A stretch of DNA of 64,000 nt, taken from assembly GCF_024199845.1 (NCBI RefSeq), contig NZ_JANADO010000001.1, positions 372,001 through 436,000 on the forward strand. Direction: 5' to 3'. Below the pieces are notes generated by a model that had not been told where the DNA came from, searched no databases, and saw only the letters and a list, made by a program, of their open reading frames with translations. This DNA comes from Bradyrhizobium sp. CCGB12. GTDB taxonomy: Bacteria; Pseudomonadota; Alphaproteobacteria; Rhizobiales; Xanthobacteraceae. Below, in pieces: positions 27,001 to 36,347 of the stretch (its first letter is position 1; each line of letters begins with the position of its first letter). A program made the translations under genes and the position numbers.

Positions 27001-29280
27001 ATGGATTCGATCGTGCAACCCGCCGCCACGGAGCAGCCGTCGTTGTCGCGCAACCGGCTGGTGTTGACGGTCTACACCGCCGCGATCTTCGTCAGCGCGC
27101 TCCTGCTGTTCTCGGTGCAGCCGCTGTTCACGAAGATGGTGCTGCCGCGGCTCGGCGGCTCGCCGGCGGTGTGGTCGGTGGCGATGGTGTTCTTCCAGTC
27201 GCTGCTGCTCGCGGGCTATGCCAATGCGCATCTGTTGATGCAGGTCAAAAACCGCATCGTTCCGGTCGCAGTGCATCTGGTGCTGCTGATCGCGGCCTTC
27301 GCGACGCTGCCGCTCGGCATCGCCTCCGCCTATGGCGAGCCGCCCGCTTCGGGCTATGCGTTCTGGCTGCTCGGCCTGTTCGTGGTCTCGATCGGATTGC
27401 CGTTCTTCGCGCTCGCTGCCAACAATCCGCTGCTGCAAGCCTGGTTCGTCCGCACCGGCCATCCCGCCGGGCACGATCCCTATTTCCTCTATGCCTCCTC
27501 CAACATCGGCAGCTTCCTTGCGCTGCTGTCCTATCCATTCCTGCTGGAGCCGATGTTCACGCTGCATACGCAGAACCGGTTCTGGACCGCTGGCTACGGC
27601 CTCCTGATCCTGCTGATCGCCGCTTGCGGCGTGCTGTTGTTGCGTTCGCCGAGGCTGGCGGTGGCCGATGCGCGAACCGAGGAGGCGAATGCGCCGGCGC
27701 CTGGTCTGGTGACGCGGCTGCGCTGGATCTTCCTGGCCGCAGTGCCGTCCGGTCTGCTCATTGCGGTGACGGCGCATATCTCCACCGACGTCGCGGCGGC
27801 GCCGCTTCTGTGGGTGCTGCCGCTGTCGCTGTATCTGCTCACCTGGGTCGTCGTGTTCCAGTCCCGTCCGCTGCTGCCGCACAAATGGATGCTGATGTTG
27901 CAGCCGGTCGCGATCGCGGGCGTGGTTGTCCTGCTGGCCTTTGGTGGCGAGCAGAACCTGCTGCTCACGCTCGGCGGCCATCAACTCTGCTTCTTCGTCA
28001 TTGCCATGGCTTGCCACGGCGAACTGGCGCGGACACGGCCCGCCGCCAAATATCTCACCGGTTTCTATGTCGCGCTGTCGTTCGGCGGCATGGTCGGCGG
28101 CCTGTTCGCGGGGCTCGTCGCGCCGTTCACCTTCTCGTGGATCGCCGAATATCCGATCCTGATCGCGCTCGCCGCATTGTGCCGGCCGCCTGCAAACGAG
28201 CGTTTGGCGGGCATCGTCAAATGGTACTGGCTGGCGCTCGCCGCACTCGCGGTGGCGCTCGTCGCACCGTCTTACACGACGGGCGATCTGTCGACCTGGT
28301 TCGAGGATCATCGCGTCTGGGTCGCCGGTGCTGTTGGTGTGCTCGCCGCGCTATTGGCGCTTGTGCTCAATGCGGACCGCTGGAAAATCTTTGCCACCGT
28401 GGCGCTCGCGCTGGCGTTGATCCGGGTTTATCCCGCGGACGAGGGGCGCGTCACGACGGTGCGCAGCTTCTTCGGCGTACACAAGATCGTGGTGACGCCC
28501 GGCGGCTATTTCCACGTGCTGATGCACGGCACCACGATCCACGGCGCCGAGCGCTTCCGCAACAATGACGGTACGCCGGTCACCGGCCGGCCCGAGCCGA
28601 TCACCTACTATCACAAGGACGGCGGCATCGGTCAGGCCGTCACCGCGATCCGCGAGCGCAAGGGCGCACCGCTGAAGGTCGCCGCGATCGGCGTCGGCTC
28701 CGGCACGCTCACTTGCGCGGCCGCGCCCGGCGAGGACTGGACCTTCTTCGAGATTGACCAGTCCATGGTCGACGCCGCGAGCGACCCGAAGAATTTCCGC
28801 TATATCTCGAGCTGCATGCCGGGCCTGAAGCCGGTGATCGGCGATGCACGGCTGACTTTCGCGAAGGAGCCGGACGGCGCCTATGACCTGATCATCGTCG
28901 ACGCCTATTCGTCAGATGCGATTCCGATTCATCTCGCCACCGAAGAGGCGATGAAGATCTACAAGGACAAGCTTGCCCCGCACGGCGCCGTGGTGATGCA
29001 CGTCTCGAACCGGCATCTCGATCTCGAGACCGTCGTGGTCGGCATTGCGGATGCCAATGATCTCAAGAGCTGGGTCTTCAACGAGGATTCCGGGCGCGAT
29101 GGCGATTACATCTTCTCGACCGACGTCGTCATCTCCGCGCGGGAAGATGCCGACATCGGCAGGCTGGCCTCCTCCAAGTCATGGGAGCAGACCGAAGCCG
29201 ACGACAGGGTGCGGGCCTGGAGCGACGACTATTCCAACATCCTGGGCGCGCTGTACCGGCGCTTGCGGGACGGCGAGTAG
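27001..29280 (+). CDS. fused membrane/spermidine synthase-like protein
   Basis: The 759-aa protein joins an N-terminal membrane domain (about ten hydrophobic segments, residues ~20-460, MFS-like) to a C-terminal Rossmann methyltransferase-like domain of the spermidine synthase family. The C domain shows KVAAIGVGSGTLTC (glycine loop, residue ~560), FFEIDQSMVDAA and DLIIVDAYSSDAIPIHLAT. Such fused proteins are widespread in bacteria with mostly unproven function; polyamine aminopropylation is possible but not shown. It is divergent from the flavoprotein gene. Confidence 0.88.
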   Translation: MDSIVQPAATEQPSLSRNRLVLTVYTAAIFVSALLLFSVQPLFTKMVLPRLGGSPAVWSVAMVFFQSLLLAGYANAHLLMQVKNRIVPVAVHLVLLIAAFATLPLGIASAYGEPPASGYAFWLLGLFVVSIGLPFFALAANNPLLQAWFVRTGHPAGHDPYFLYASSNIGSFLALLSYPFLLEPMFTLHTQNRFWTAGYGLLILLIAACGVLLLRSPRLAVADARTEEANAPAPGLVTRLRWIFLAAVPSGLLIAVTAHISTDVAAAPLLWVLPLSLYLLTWVVVFQSRPLLPHKWMLMLQPVAIAGVVVLLAFGGEQNLLLTLGGHQLCFFVIAMACHGELARTRPAAKYLTGFYVALSFGGMVGGLFAGLVAPFTFSWIAEYPILIALAALCRPPANERLAGIVKWYWLALAALAVALVAPSYTTGDLSTWFEDHRVWVAGAVGVLAALLALVLNADRWKIFATVALALALIRVYPADEGRVTTVRSFFGVHKIVVTPGGYFHVLMHGTTIHGAERFRNNDGTPVTGRPEPITYYHKDGGIGQAVTAIRERKGAPLKVAAIGVGSGTLTCAAAPGEDWTFFEIDQSMVDAASDPKNFRYISSCMPGLKPVIGDARLTFAKEPDGAYDLIIVDAYSSDAIPIHLATEEAMKIYKDKLAPHGAVVMHVSNRHLDLETVVVGIADANDLKSWVFNEDSGRDGDYIFSTDVVISAREDADIGRLASSKSWEQTEADDRVRAWSDDYSNILGALYRRLRDGE

Positions 29281-29287
29281 GGAGCTC

Positions 29288-29411
29288 CGTCGCCCGGACG
29301 CTGCGCAGCACGAAGTGATGCGCTGCAGAGCCGGGGCCCATGGCGCGGCGTTTCTGGGTCCCGGCCCTGCGGAGCAGCGTTGTACGCTGCACCGCGTCCA
29401 GGACACGAGAT
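29288..29411. repeat. palindromic extragenic repeat, family A copy 2 (inverted orientation)
   Basis: It begins with CGCCCGGACGCTGCGCAGCA and ends with GCGTCCAGGACACGAG. The word at 29319-29338 is the exact reverse complement of 1071-1090 in copy 1. It lies between convergent genes. Confidence 0.75.
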
Positions 29412-29416
29412 CGGAG

Positions 29417-30397
29417 TTACGGCGTCACCGGCGTCCCCGCCGGCAACGCAATTCCCTTCTCGCCGGCGACCTGCCGCAACAGGTCCGGCCTGTCCGAGAT
29501 GATGCCGTCGACGCCGAGCTCGATCATGCGCGCCATGTCCTCCGGCTTGTTCACAGTCCACACCACGACGCGCAATCCAAGTCCGCGAGCCTCCGAGATC
29601 AGTGCCGCGGTCACGTCGCCGAAATGAGGTGACCAGACCGCGCCGCCCGCGGCCTTGATCGTCCGCGGCAGCGAGGCGGCGTGATCGGCCGGGTTGAAGC
29701 CCGCAGTCCACGCAGTGGCTTTGTCGAGCGCCACAGTGGCTGTGCCGCGCTGGAGCGTGAGGTAGGCCGTCGGCATCTTCGGCGCCTGCTGCTGCACGAG
29801 CTGTAACGTTCTCCAGTCGAACGACTGGATCATGACGCGGTCGGAAAACTTTTCGGCCTCGATCACGCTGAGCAAGCTGGTGACGAACGCTTGCGGGGCA
29901 AGGGTTTCATCCGGGCGGTTCGGATCGATCTTGGTCTCGATGTTGAAACGCACGCGCGTATTGCCGGACTTGCGCACCAGGGCGAATAGCTCGCTCAAGG
30001 TGGGAATGCGTGTCCCCGCCACGGCGCGCTGGTCGGGGAATTGTCTCGCATAGGCGCTGTCGGGCCGGATCTGGCCGACGTCATAGGTCCTGACCTCGCC
30101 CAGCCGCAATTTTACGATAGGGGTGCCAGGTGCGACCACATAGGCGCCGCGCGCATCGCGTGCGAGACTGGGATTGAGCCTGCGCTCATGCGAGACGACG
30201 ACCTCGCCGTCCGCGGTCACGCCGACGTCGAGCTCCAGCGTGTCCACGCCCATCGACAGCGCGTTGGCGAAGGCCGGCAGGGTGTTTTCCGGCAGCAGCG
30301 CCCGCCCGCCGCGATGGGCCTCGAGGTCGAATCCCATGGCCGGTCCCGCTATCAAAGCCCAGAGCACAGTCAGAACGATCGTGGCACGAGACGGCAT
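29417..30397 (-). CDS. secreted glycerophosphodiester phosphodiesterase
   Basis: It hydrolyses glycerophosphodiesters to glycerol-3-phosphate and an alcohol. The 326-aa precursor has a signal peptide ending near PAMGFD (residue ~22), then the catalytic EAHRGGRALLPENTL (His, Arg, Glu), DTLELDVGVTADG (metal-binding Glu and Asp) and VVSHERRL (catalytic His). The C-terminal end holds VWTVNKPEDMARMIELGVDGIISDRP, typical of the GDPD barrel. Export suggests scavenging of phosphodiesters in the periplasm. Confidence 0.92.
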   Translation of the reverse strand: MPSRATIVLTVLWALIAGPAMGFDLEAHRGGRALLPENTLPAFANALSMGVDTLELDVGVTADGEVVVSHERRLNPSLARDARGAYVVAPGTPIVKLRLGEVRTYDVGQIRPDSAYARQFPDQRAVAGTRIPTLSELFALVRKSGNTRVRFNIETKIDPNRPDETLAPQAFVTSLLSVIEAEKFSDRVMIQSFDWRTLQLVQQQAPKMPTAYLTLQRGTATVALDKATAWTAGFNPADHAASLPRTIKAAGGAVWSPHFGDVTAALISEARGLGLRVVVWTVNKPEDMARMIELGVDGIISDRPDLLRQVAGEKGIALPAGTPVTP

Positions 30398-30466
30398 GGT
30401 GCCTCGAAAAGCAATCTGTTGTTCGTGCTGACCGCCGAGGGGCGGTTGACGGACACGGTGCGAGCG

Positions 30467-31252
30467 TCAGTTCTGGTAGTAATAGCCGCGCGGCTGATAA
30501 ACCTGCCGGGGTTGCGGCTGATGGTAGTAGCCCTCCTGGCCGTAGCCCTGGTCGTAATAGGGGCGCGGCTGCTGCTGCTGATAGACCTGCGCGTCATAGA
30601 GCGGGCGCGTGGCCGAGCGCGGCGCCGGATAGCGCGCGCCGGTGTCGCTGCCGTCGGCCGGATAGATGTAGTTGTCATCCTGCGGCATGTAGCGGCGGGT
30701 GGGTTGCGCAGGCGGCGTCAGGTTCACGGGATCGCCGGCCGCGCTGTACTGCTCTTCGGCCGGCTGCTGAGCGCGGGCAACTGCATTGGCGTTGCGGCCG
30801 CGCGGATTGCGCGCCAGCGCCACCTGCGCCGAGCCGGTCAGGGTCACCGTGGTGTTGAGCACGCCCTGCTGCTGCACCAGGGCATAGAGCGTCGTGGCAT
30901 TCTGGCGCGACAGCCGCACGCAGCCATGCGAGGCCGGCGAGCCGAGCCGGCCGACCGAGTCCGTGCCGTGGATGGCGTGCCCGACCTTGGTGAAGAAGAT
31001 CGCGTGCGGCATCGGCGCGTCGTCGAATTCCTTGGAGTAGTGATCCTCTTCCATGCGGAAGGCGCGGAATGCGCCATTCGGCGTCTCGCGCGAGGGGATG
31101 CCTGTTGACACCGGCCAGCGATAGCGTGCGACGCCGTCGACGGCGACGGTCATCTGCTGATTGTCCTTGTCGACGGTGATCTCGACCTTAGCCTGCGCGG
31201 CGCCCGCGCTCAAAACCATCAGGGATGTGAAAGCAATCAAAAACGAACGCAT
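30467..31252 (-). CDS. L,D-transpeptidase (YkuD domain), exported
   Basis: This periplasmic enzyme forms 3-3 peptidoglycan cross-links or attaches proteins to the wall. The catalytic motif HGTDSVGRLGSPASHGCVRLS (His, then SHGCVR with the nucleophilic Cys) is complete. A signal peptide (MRSFLIAFTSLMVLSAGAAQA) starts at ATG 31252; an in-frame ATG at 31279 is less likely. The C-terminal ~100 residues are rich in Tyr, Gln and Pro (QQQQPRPYYDQGYGQ), a low-complexity tail of unknown role. Confidence 0.92.
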   Translation of the reverse strand: MRSFLIAFTSLMVLSAGAAQAKVEITVDKDNQQMTVAVDGVARYRWPVSTGIPSRETPNGAFRAFRMEEDHYSKEFDDAPMPHAIFFTKVGHAIHGTDSVGRLGSPASHGCVRLSRQNATTLYALVQQQGVLNTTVTLTGSAQVALARNPRGRNANAVARAQQPAEEQYSAAGDPVNLTPPAQPTRRYMPQDDNYIYPADGSDTGARYPAPRSATRPLYDAQVYQQQQPRPYYDQGYGQEGYYHQPQPRQVYQPRGYYYQN

Positions 31253-31565
31253 CGGACTTCTGGCCTCCGGCCTGTTCACGCTAGCGCCGCGGCTCTCCGT
31301 CCCCCGGCGTGCACTATGCCTGCAATCCGGCTTTCGTCCAGCAGCCTAGCCACCCATCGTTAACGCGAAGCCTGATGTAAGCAAGGCCGCTTTGTGCCGC
31401 GCAGGCTGCGGCGGCGCTGACATTTTCGCGAGCCGGACGCGCGTTCACAACGCCGACAATTCGTCACAAAGGCGCAACCATTTGGCCGCTTCGGGCGTTG
31501 ATCGTGGCAACTCTCGACGGCGGCGTCCGCCCCGTTTGCTCCTTTTATTTTCCTTGGGACTGAAG
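31253..31565. other. 313-bp divergent intergenic region
   Basis: No gene, strong dyad or RNA is seen between the L,D-transpeptidase and the glycine-zipper protein gene. A TTTATTTTCC patch near 31545 precedes the latter. It presumably holds both promoters. Confidence 0.4.
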
Positions 31566-31892
31566 ATGAACAAAGCTCGTATCGTCGCCGCAGCCCTGCC
31601 GGTCGGTCTGCCCCTCCGGCTGCTGTTCGCAGCCGCCGCCATCCTGCTCGCGCTGTTGTCGCTGCCGCAAGCCGGTCACGCCCAGGGCATCGTGCGCGGA
31701 GCCCAGGAAGGCTCTTATGAAGGCAATCGGATTGCAGGTCCCGTAGGCGGCGCAGTTGGCGGCGTCGTCGGTGCCGGTGTCGGCGGCGCCGTCGGTGCGG
31801 TCGAGGGCGTGTTCGGGATTCCCCACCGTCATTACCGCCACGGCTGCCGCGGGTATTATGACGGGTATCATCACTTCCATTGCTACCGGTGA
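31566..31892 (+). CDS. exported glycine-zipper protein with Tyr/His-rich tail
   Basis: The 108-aa product starts at ATG 31566 after a frame that is open but unlikely upstream. It has a signal peptide cleaved near GHAQG (residue ~38), then a Gly/Val/Ala zipper (GPVGGAVGGVVGAGVGGAVGAV) typical of envelope glycine-zipper proteins, and an aromatic His/Tyr tail (HRHYRHGCRGYYDGYHHFH). Function is unknown; the pattern suggests association with the outer envelope. Confidence 0.75.
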   Translation: MNKARIVAAALPVGLPLRLLFAAAAILLALLSLPQAGHAQGIVRGAQEGSYEGNRIAGPVGGAVGGVVGAGVGGAVGAVEGVFGIPHRHYRHGCRGYYDGYHHFHCYR

Positions 31893-31899
31893 CGTGGCG

Positions 31900-31990
31900 G
31901 TAGCCCGGATGGAGCGAAGCGCAATCCGGGGTCGCTGTTGCCTGGAAGCTATGCCCGTTCCGGATTACGCTTACGCTCCATCCGGGCTAC
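31900..31990. repeat. palindromic extragenic repeat, family G (GTAGCCCGGATGGAGCG...)
   Basis: GTAGCCCGGATGGAGCGAAGC...AATCCGGG at the left pairs with CCGGATTACGCTTACGCTCCATCCGGGCTAC at the right, about 91 bp, between convergent genes. Confidence 0.88.
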
Positions 31991-31999
31991 GTATCTCTA

Positions 32000-32757
32000 T
32001 CAATTCTTCAGCCGGTAGCCGGTCCGGAAGATCCACCAGATGGTCGCCAGGCAGATCACCAGGAACGCCACCGTCATGCCGATGCTGACGGACACGCTGA
32101 CATCCGCAATCTCGTAGAAGCTCCAGCGGAAGCCGGAGATCAGATAGACGACCGGGTTGAGCAGCGCCACCGTGCGCCAACCGGCCGGCAGCATGTCGAT
32201 GGAATAGAAGCTGCCGCCGAGGAAGGTGAGCGGCGTCACCACCAGCATCGGGATCATCTGCAGCTTCTCGAAGCCGTCGGCCCAGATGCCGATGATGAAG
32301 CCGAACAGGCTGAACGTCACCGCCGTCAGCACCAGGAAGGTGAGCATCCAGACCGGATGGTGAATATGCAACGGAACGAAAAGCCCGGCGGTGGCAAGGA
32401 TGATCAGGCCGAGGATGATCGACTTGGTCGCGGCCGCGCCGACATAGCCGAGCACGATCTCGAAATAGGAGATCGGCGCCGACAGGATCTCGTAGATCGT
32501 GCCGGTGAATTTCGGAAAGTAGATGCCGAACGAGGCGTTGGCGATGCTCTGTGTCAGCACCGAGAGCATGATCAGGCCCGGCACGATGAAGGTGCCGTAG
32601 CTGACGCCCTCGACCTGGCTGATGCGCGAGCCGATCGCGGCGCCGAACACCACGAAATAGAGCGAGGTCGAGACCACCGGCGAGACGATGCTTTGCAGCA
32701 GCGTGCGCCAGGTGCGCGCCATTTCGAACAAATAGATGGCGCGGATGGCGCGGTGAT

Positions 32758-32761
<4 letters not shown>
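32000..32761 (-). CDS. ABC-2 type transporter permease
   Basis: This inner-membrane permease of an ABC-2 exporter (253 aa) has about six hydrophobic segments and the ABC-2 family phrases [12 protein letters not shown] near residue 70 and [16 protein letters not shown] near residue 185. The ATG at 32761 overlaps the stop of the ATPase gene by 4 bp, so the two proteins form one transporter. The frame is open further upstream only as antisense-like sequence inside the ATPase gene. The substrate is unknown. Confidence 0.92.
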
Positions 32762-33681
<920 letters not shown>

Positions 33682-33970
33682 GATGGCCGCAAGGCTGAGG
33701 GGCAAAGGTTGGGGGAGGGAGGCTGGAACCTGCCGGGAAGGGCGGGTCAGCGGAGCCCTGAGATAGGAGCGCCCCTGCTCGGTCGCAATTGCTGGGAGAA
33801 AAATGGTCTCAAAACAGGTCCTTCGGTGGCAGGTTCCGGCCAGGTGTTGCGCGATGGTCACGGCCTGCTGCTAAGATTGTCGCTCACGAGGCTCTTTGTT
33901 GCGTCTGCGAGCAGGCCGTGGCTACGATTCCACCCAATCGCGACGCGTATTGTCCCCGGGGAAAAGATCG

Positions 33971-34690
33971 ATGAGACCGAACGGCCGTCACACCGCCGGC
34001 GCCAGCCAGTTGTCCGCCCTCCGCATGTGGGCGATGGGCCTGCTTCTCCTGTCAGCAGTTGTCGTCAGCCCGACCGGCGCCAAGGCCGCGCCGAGCCAGG
34101 CTCAGGTCGCGACCACGCATGTCTACCTGCTTCGTGGCGTGCTCAACATCTTCTCGCTCGGGCTCGACACGATCGGTGCCCGGCTCCAGGCGCAGGGCAT
34201 CCCGGTGACCGTCGCCAACTTCGTTTCCTGGTCCTCGCTCGCCGATGAAGCGGCTGCCGCCTACAGGGCCGGCCGCCTCAAGACCATCATTCTGGTCGGC
34301 CACTCCTCCGGCGCGACCGCGCTGCCGGACATGATCGCCAAGCTCAACCAGCTCGGCGTTCCCGTGAAGCTCGCGATCGGCCTCGACTCCGTATTCAAGA
34401 CCAGGCTCTCGACCGGCGCCGAGCGCTACATCAACATCTATATCGGCGACGGTCCCGGCGAGCCGGTGCGGGCCGCAGCGGGTCTGCGCGGCAAGCTCGA
34501 CAATGTCGACGTTCGCGGCACCGGCGTGGGTCACATCTCGATCGACAAGAACGAGGCGATCCAGCGCCGCGTCATCGCCGAGATCGACGCCGCGATCATG
34601 CGCTCGCGTGCACCGGCAGCTCCGGTCGCCGAGCCTCGTGCGCCGCGGTCCTCGCACTCGGCGGCGGCAGCGGCGCCGGCACGGAACTAG
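33971..34690 (+). CDS. exported alpha/beta-hydrolase-like protein
   Basis: The 239-aa precursor has an N-terminal signal segment (LRMWAMGLLLLSAVVV, cleavage near AKAAPS). The mature part shows YLLRGVLNIFSLGLDTIG, the nucleophile elbow VGHSSGATA (Ser) near residue 117 and GVGHISIDKN with a likely catalytic His. It is a paralogue of the C-terminal-LysM protein at 41721-42659, which shares YLFRGAMGPIFSTGMD, IGHSMGG and VSHINIEKS. The C-terminal tail is Ala/Pro rich. Substrate unknown; a lipid or peptidoglycan substrate would fit the periplasm. Confidence 0.7.
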   Translation: MRPNGRHTAGASQLSALRMWAMGLLLLSAVVVSPTGAKAAPSQAQVATTHVYLLRGVLNIFSLGLDTIGARLQAQGIPVTVANFVSWSSLADEAAAAYRAGRLKTIILVGHSSGATALPDMIAKLNQLGVPVKLAIGLDSVFKTRLSTGAERYINIYIGDGPGEPVRAAAGLRGKLDNVDVRGTGVGHISIDKNEAIQRRVIAEIDAAIMRSRAPAAPVAEPRAPRSSHSAAAAAPARN

Positions 34691-34726
34691 CGACTTTCGC
34701 AGGCGTGCGGCAATCGCCGCGGTCCG

Positions 34727-35590
34727 TTACTTCAAGAACGCGCGAATGCTTTCCGCGATCTCCTTCGCATGCGTCTCCAGCGCAAAATGGCCGGTGTCGA
34801 AGAACTGCACCACCGCGTTGGGATTGTCGCGCTTGAACGCCTCGGCGCCGGGCGGGATGAAGAAGGGATCGTTCTTGCCCCAGGCCGCCAGGAATGGTGG
34901 CTTGTGGGTGCGGAAATAGCCCTGGAATGCCGGATAGAGCGCGACGTTGCTCTTGTAGTCGCCGAACAGGTCGAGCTGGATGTCGTCGGCGCCGGGGCGC
35001 GCGAGATAGAAATTATCGAGGTTCTGGCCGTCCGGCGACACCACGGCTGGATCAGGGACGCCATGCGTGTACTGCCAGCGCGTGGCCTCCGGCGTGAGGA
35101 AGGCGCGCAGCGCCTCGCGATTGGCCGCTGAAGGGTCTTGCCAATAGGCCTTGATCGGCGTCCAGCCGTCGCTGAGGCCATCCTCATAGGCGTTACCGTT
35201 CTGCGAGATGATGGCCGTGATGCGCTCGGGATGGCGCAGCGCGAGCCGGAAGCCGGTCGGCGCGCCGTAATCGAAGACGTAGACGGCGAAGCGGTCGAAG
35301 CCGATCACCTCGGTGAAACGGTCGATCACCTGCGCGACATTGTCGAAGGTGTAGCGGAAGCTCTCGCGCGAGGGCATGTCGGACTGGCCGAAACCGGGAA
35401 GGTCCGGCGCCACGATGTGAAACCGGTCTGCGAGCAGCGGAATGAGGTCGCGGAACATATGGCCGGCGCTCGGGAAGCCGTGCAGCAGCAGGAGCTTGGG
35501 CGCGTCGGCTGGACCGGCCTCGCGATAGAACACCTTGAAGCCGTCGACGTCTGCGGTGCGGTAGGTGGTCGAGATCATCGCCGTCTCCAT
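34727..35590 (-). CDS. alpha/beta hydrolase, haloalkane dehalogenase/epoxide hydrolase-like
   Basis: The 287-aa cytoplasmic enzyme has the oxyanion motif LLLHGFPSAGHMF, a nucleophilic Asp (not Ser) in VYVFDYGAPTG near residue 112, an acid in AAWGKNDPFF near residue 240 and the catalytic His in DTGHFALETH near residue 270. An Asp nucleophile points to the haloalkane dehalogenase/epoxide hydrolase group. It is divergent from a CGNR regulator, with repeated GGTTAC words between them. Confidence 0.88.
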   Translation of the reverse strand: METAMISTTYRTADVDGFKVFYREAGPADAPKLLLLHGFPSAGHMFRDLIPLLADRFHIVAPDLPGFGQSDMPSRESFRYTFDNVAQVIDRFTEVIGFDRFAVYVFDYGAPTGFRLALRHPERITAIISQNGNAYEDGLSDGWTPIKAYWQDPSAANREALRAFLTPEATRWQYTHGVPDPAVVSPDGQNLDNFYLARPGADDIQLDLFGDYKSNVALYPAFQGYFRTHKPPFLAAWGKNDPFFIPPGAEAFKRDNPNAVVQFFDTGHFALETHAKEIAESIRAFLK

Positions 35591-35596
35591 TGCTGC

Positions 35597-35665
35597 AGTA
35601 ACCTGTTAATTGGAATTATTGAGGTTACTTTCGTAACTTGTCAATCGAAATTTTAGTGGTTACTT
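35597..35665. promoter_or_regulatory. cluster of GGTTACT/AGTAACC sites in a divergent promoter
   Basis: AGTAACCT (35597-35604) and AGGTTACT (35622-35629) form a perfect inverted repeat; GTTAC-TTTC-GTAAC (35624-35637) overlaps it; GGTTACT recurs at 35659-35665. The region is AT-rich and lies between the hydrolase (-) and the CGNR regulator (+), so it is a candidate operator for that regulator. Confidence 0.55.
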
Positions 35666-35699
35666 AGATCGCAGCTTTCCGATCGCCCAAGGACCGCTC

Positions 35700-36320
35700 A
35701 TGGACCGCCCGCCCGCCATGTTTATCGCCGACTCGCTCGGGCTTGATTTCCTCAACTCGGTGGCGACACCGCTCGATACGCCCGTCGATTGGCTCGACGA
35801 TGGCGAGGGTCTGATCGATTGGCTGGCACAGGCGAAGCTGGCGCCGGCGGATGAGCTGGACGCGCTGACGGCGCGCGCAACGCCGGGCGAGCTCGACAAG
35901 GTGGCCGGTCAGGTCCGTGCCTTGCGCGAGTGGTTTCGCGGCTTCGTTCTGGAGCATGCCGGACGGCCGCTCACTGCGAAGGCGTTGGATGAGCTTGGCC
36001 CTTTGAACAGCGTCCTGGAGCGCGATGAGGCGTTCCGGCAGATCGTGCCGCGCCGCGGTGAGCAGGGGGACGGTCTTGCGCTGCAAAGGATGCGGCGCTG
36101 GCGATCACCCGAATCCCTGCTGCTGCCGATCGGGGAAGCCCTGGCGAAATTTGTCTGCGAGGAAGATTTTTCCGATGTGAAGGCGTGCGAGGGCCATAAC
36201 TGCACCATGCTGTTCGCGGACCACACCCGGAGGCGCGCGCGGCGATGGTGCACCATGGCGATCTGCGGCAACCGCGCCAAGCAGGCCGCGCATCGCAGCC
36301 GGCTCAAGAGCCGGCAGTGA
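35700..36320 (+). CDS. CGNR zinc-finger transcriptional regulator (ABATE domain)
   Basis: The 206-aa protein has an N-terminal ABATE-type ligand domain (LDFLNSVATPLDTPVDWL) and a C-terminal CGNR zinc finger: CEGHNCTMLFADHTRRRARRWC then CGNRAKQAAHR. Cys residues in the C-x4-C...WC...CGNR pattern bind zinc. Such proteins are presumed stress- or metabolite-responsive regulators. The divergent hydrolase is the most likely target. Confidence 0.88.
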   Translation: MDRPPAMFIADSLGLDFLNSVATPLDTPVDWLDDGEGLIDWLAQAKLAPADELDALTARATPGELDKVAGQVRALREWFRGFVLEHAGRPLTAKALDELGPLNSVLERDEAFRQIVPRRGEQGDGLALQRMRRWRSPESLLLPIGEALAKFVCEEDFSDVKACEGHNCTMLFADHTRRRARRWCTMAICGNRAKQAAHRSRLKSRQ

Positions 36321-36347
36321 CCGACGGCAGCGCCACATGCGATGCAG

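Noticed and set aside
26676..28568. 630-aa plus-strand frame over the flavoprotein start and the spermidine synthase-like gene
   Set aside because: Out of frame with both real genes; low-complexity Arg/Ala composition.
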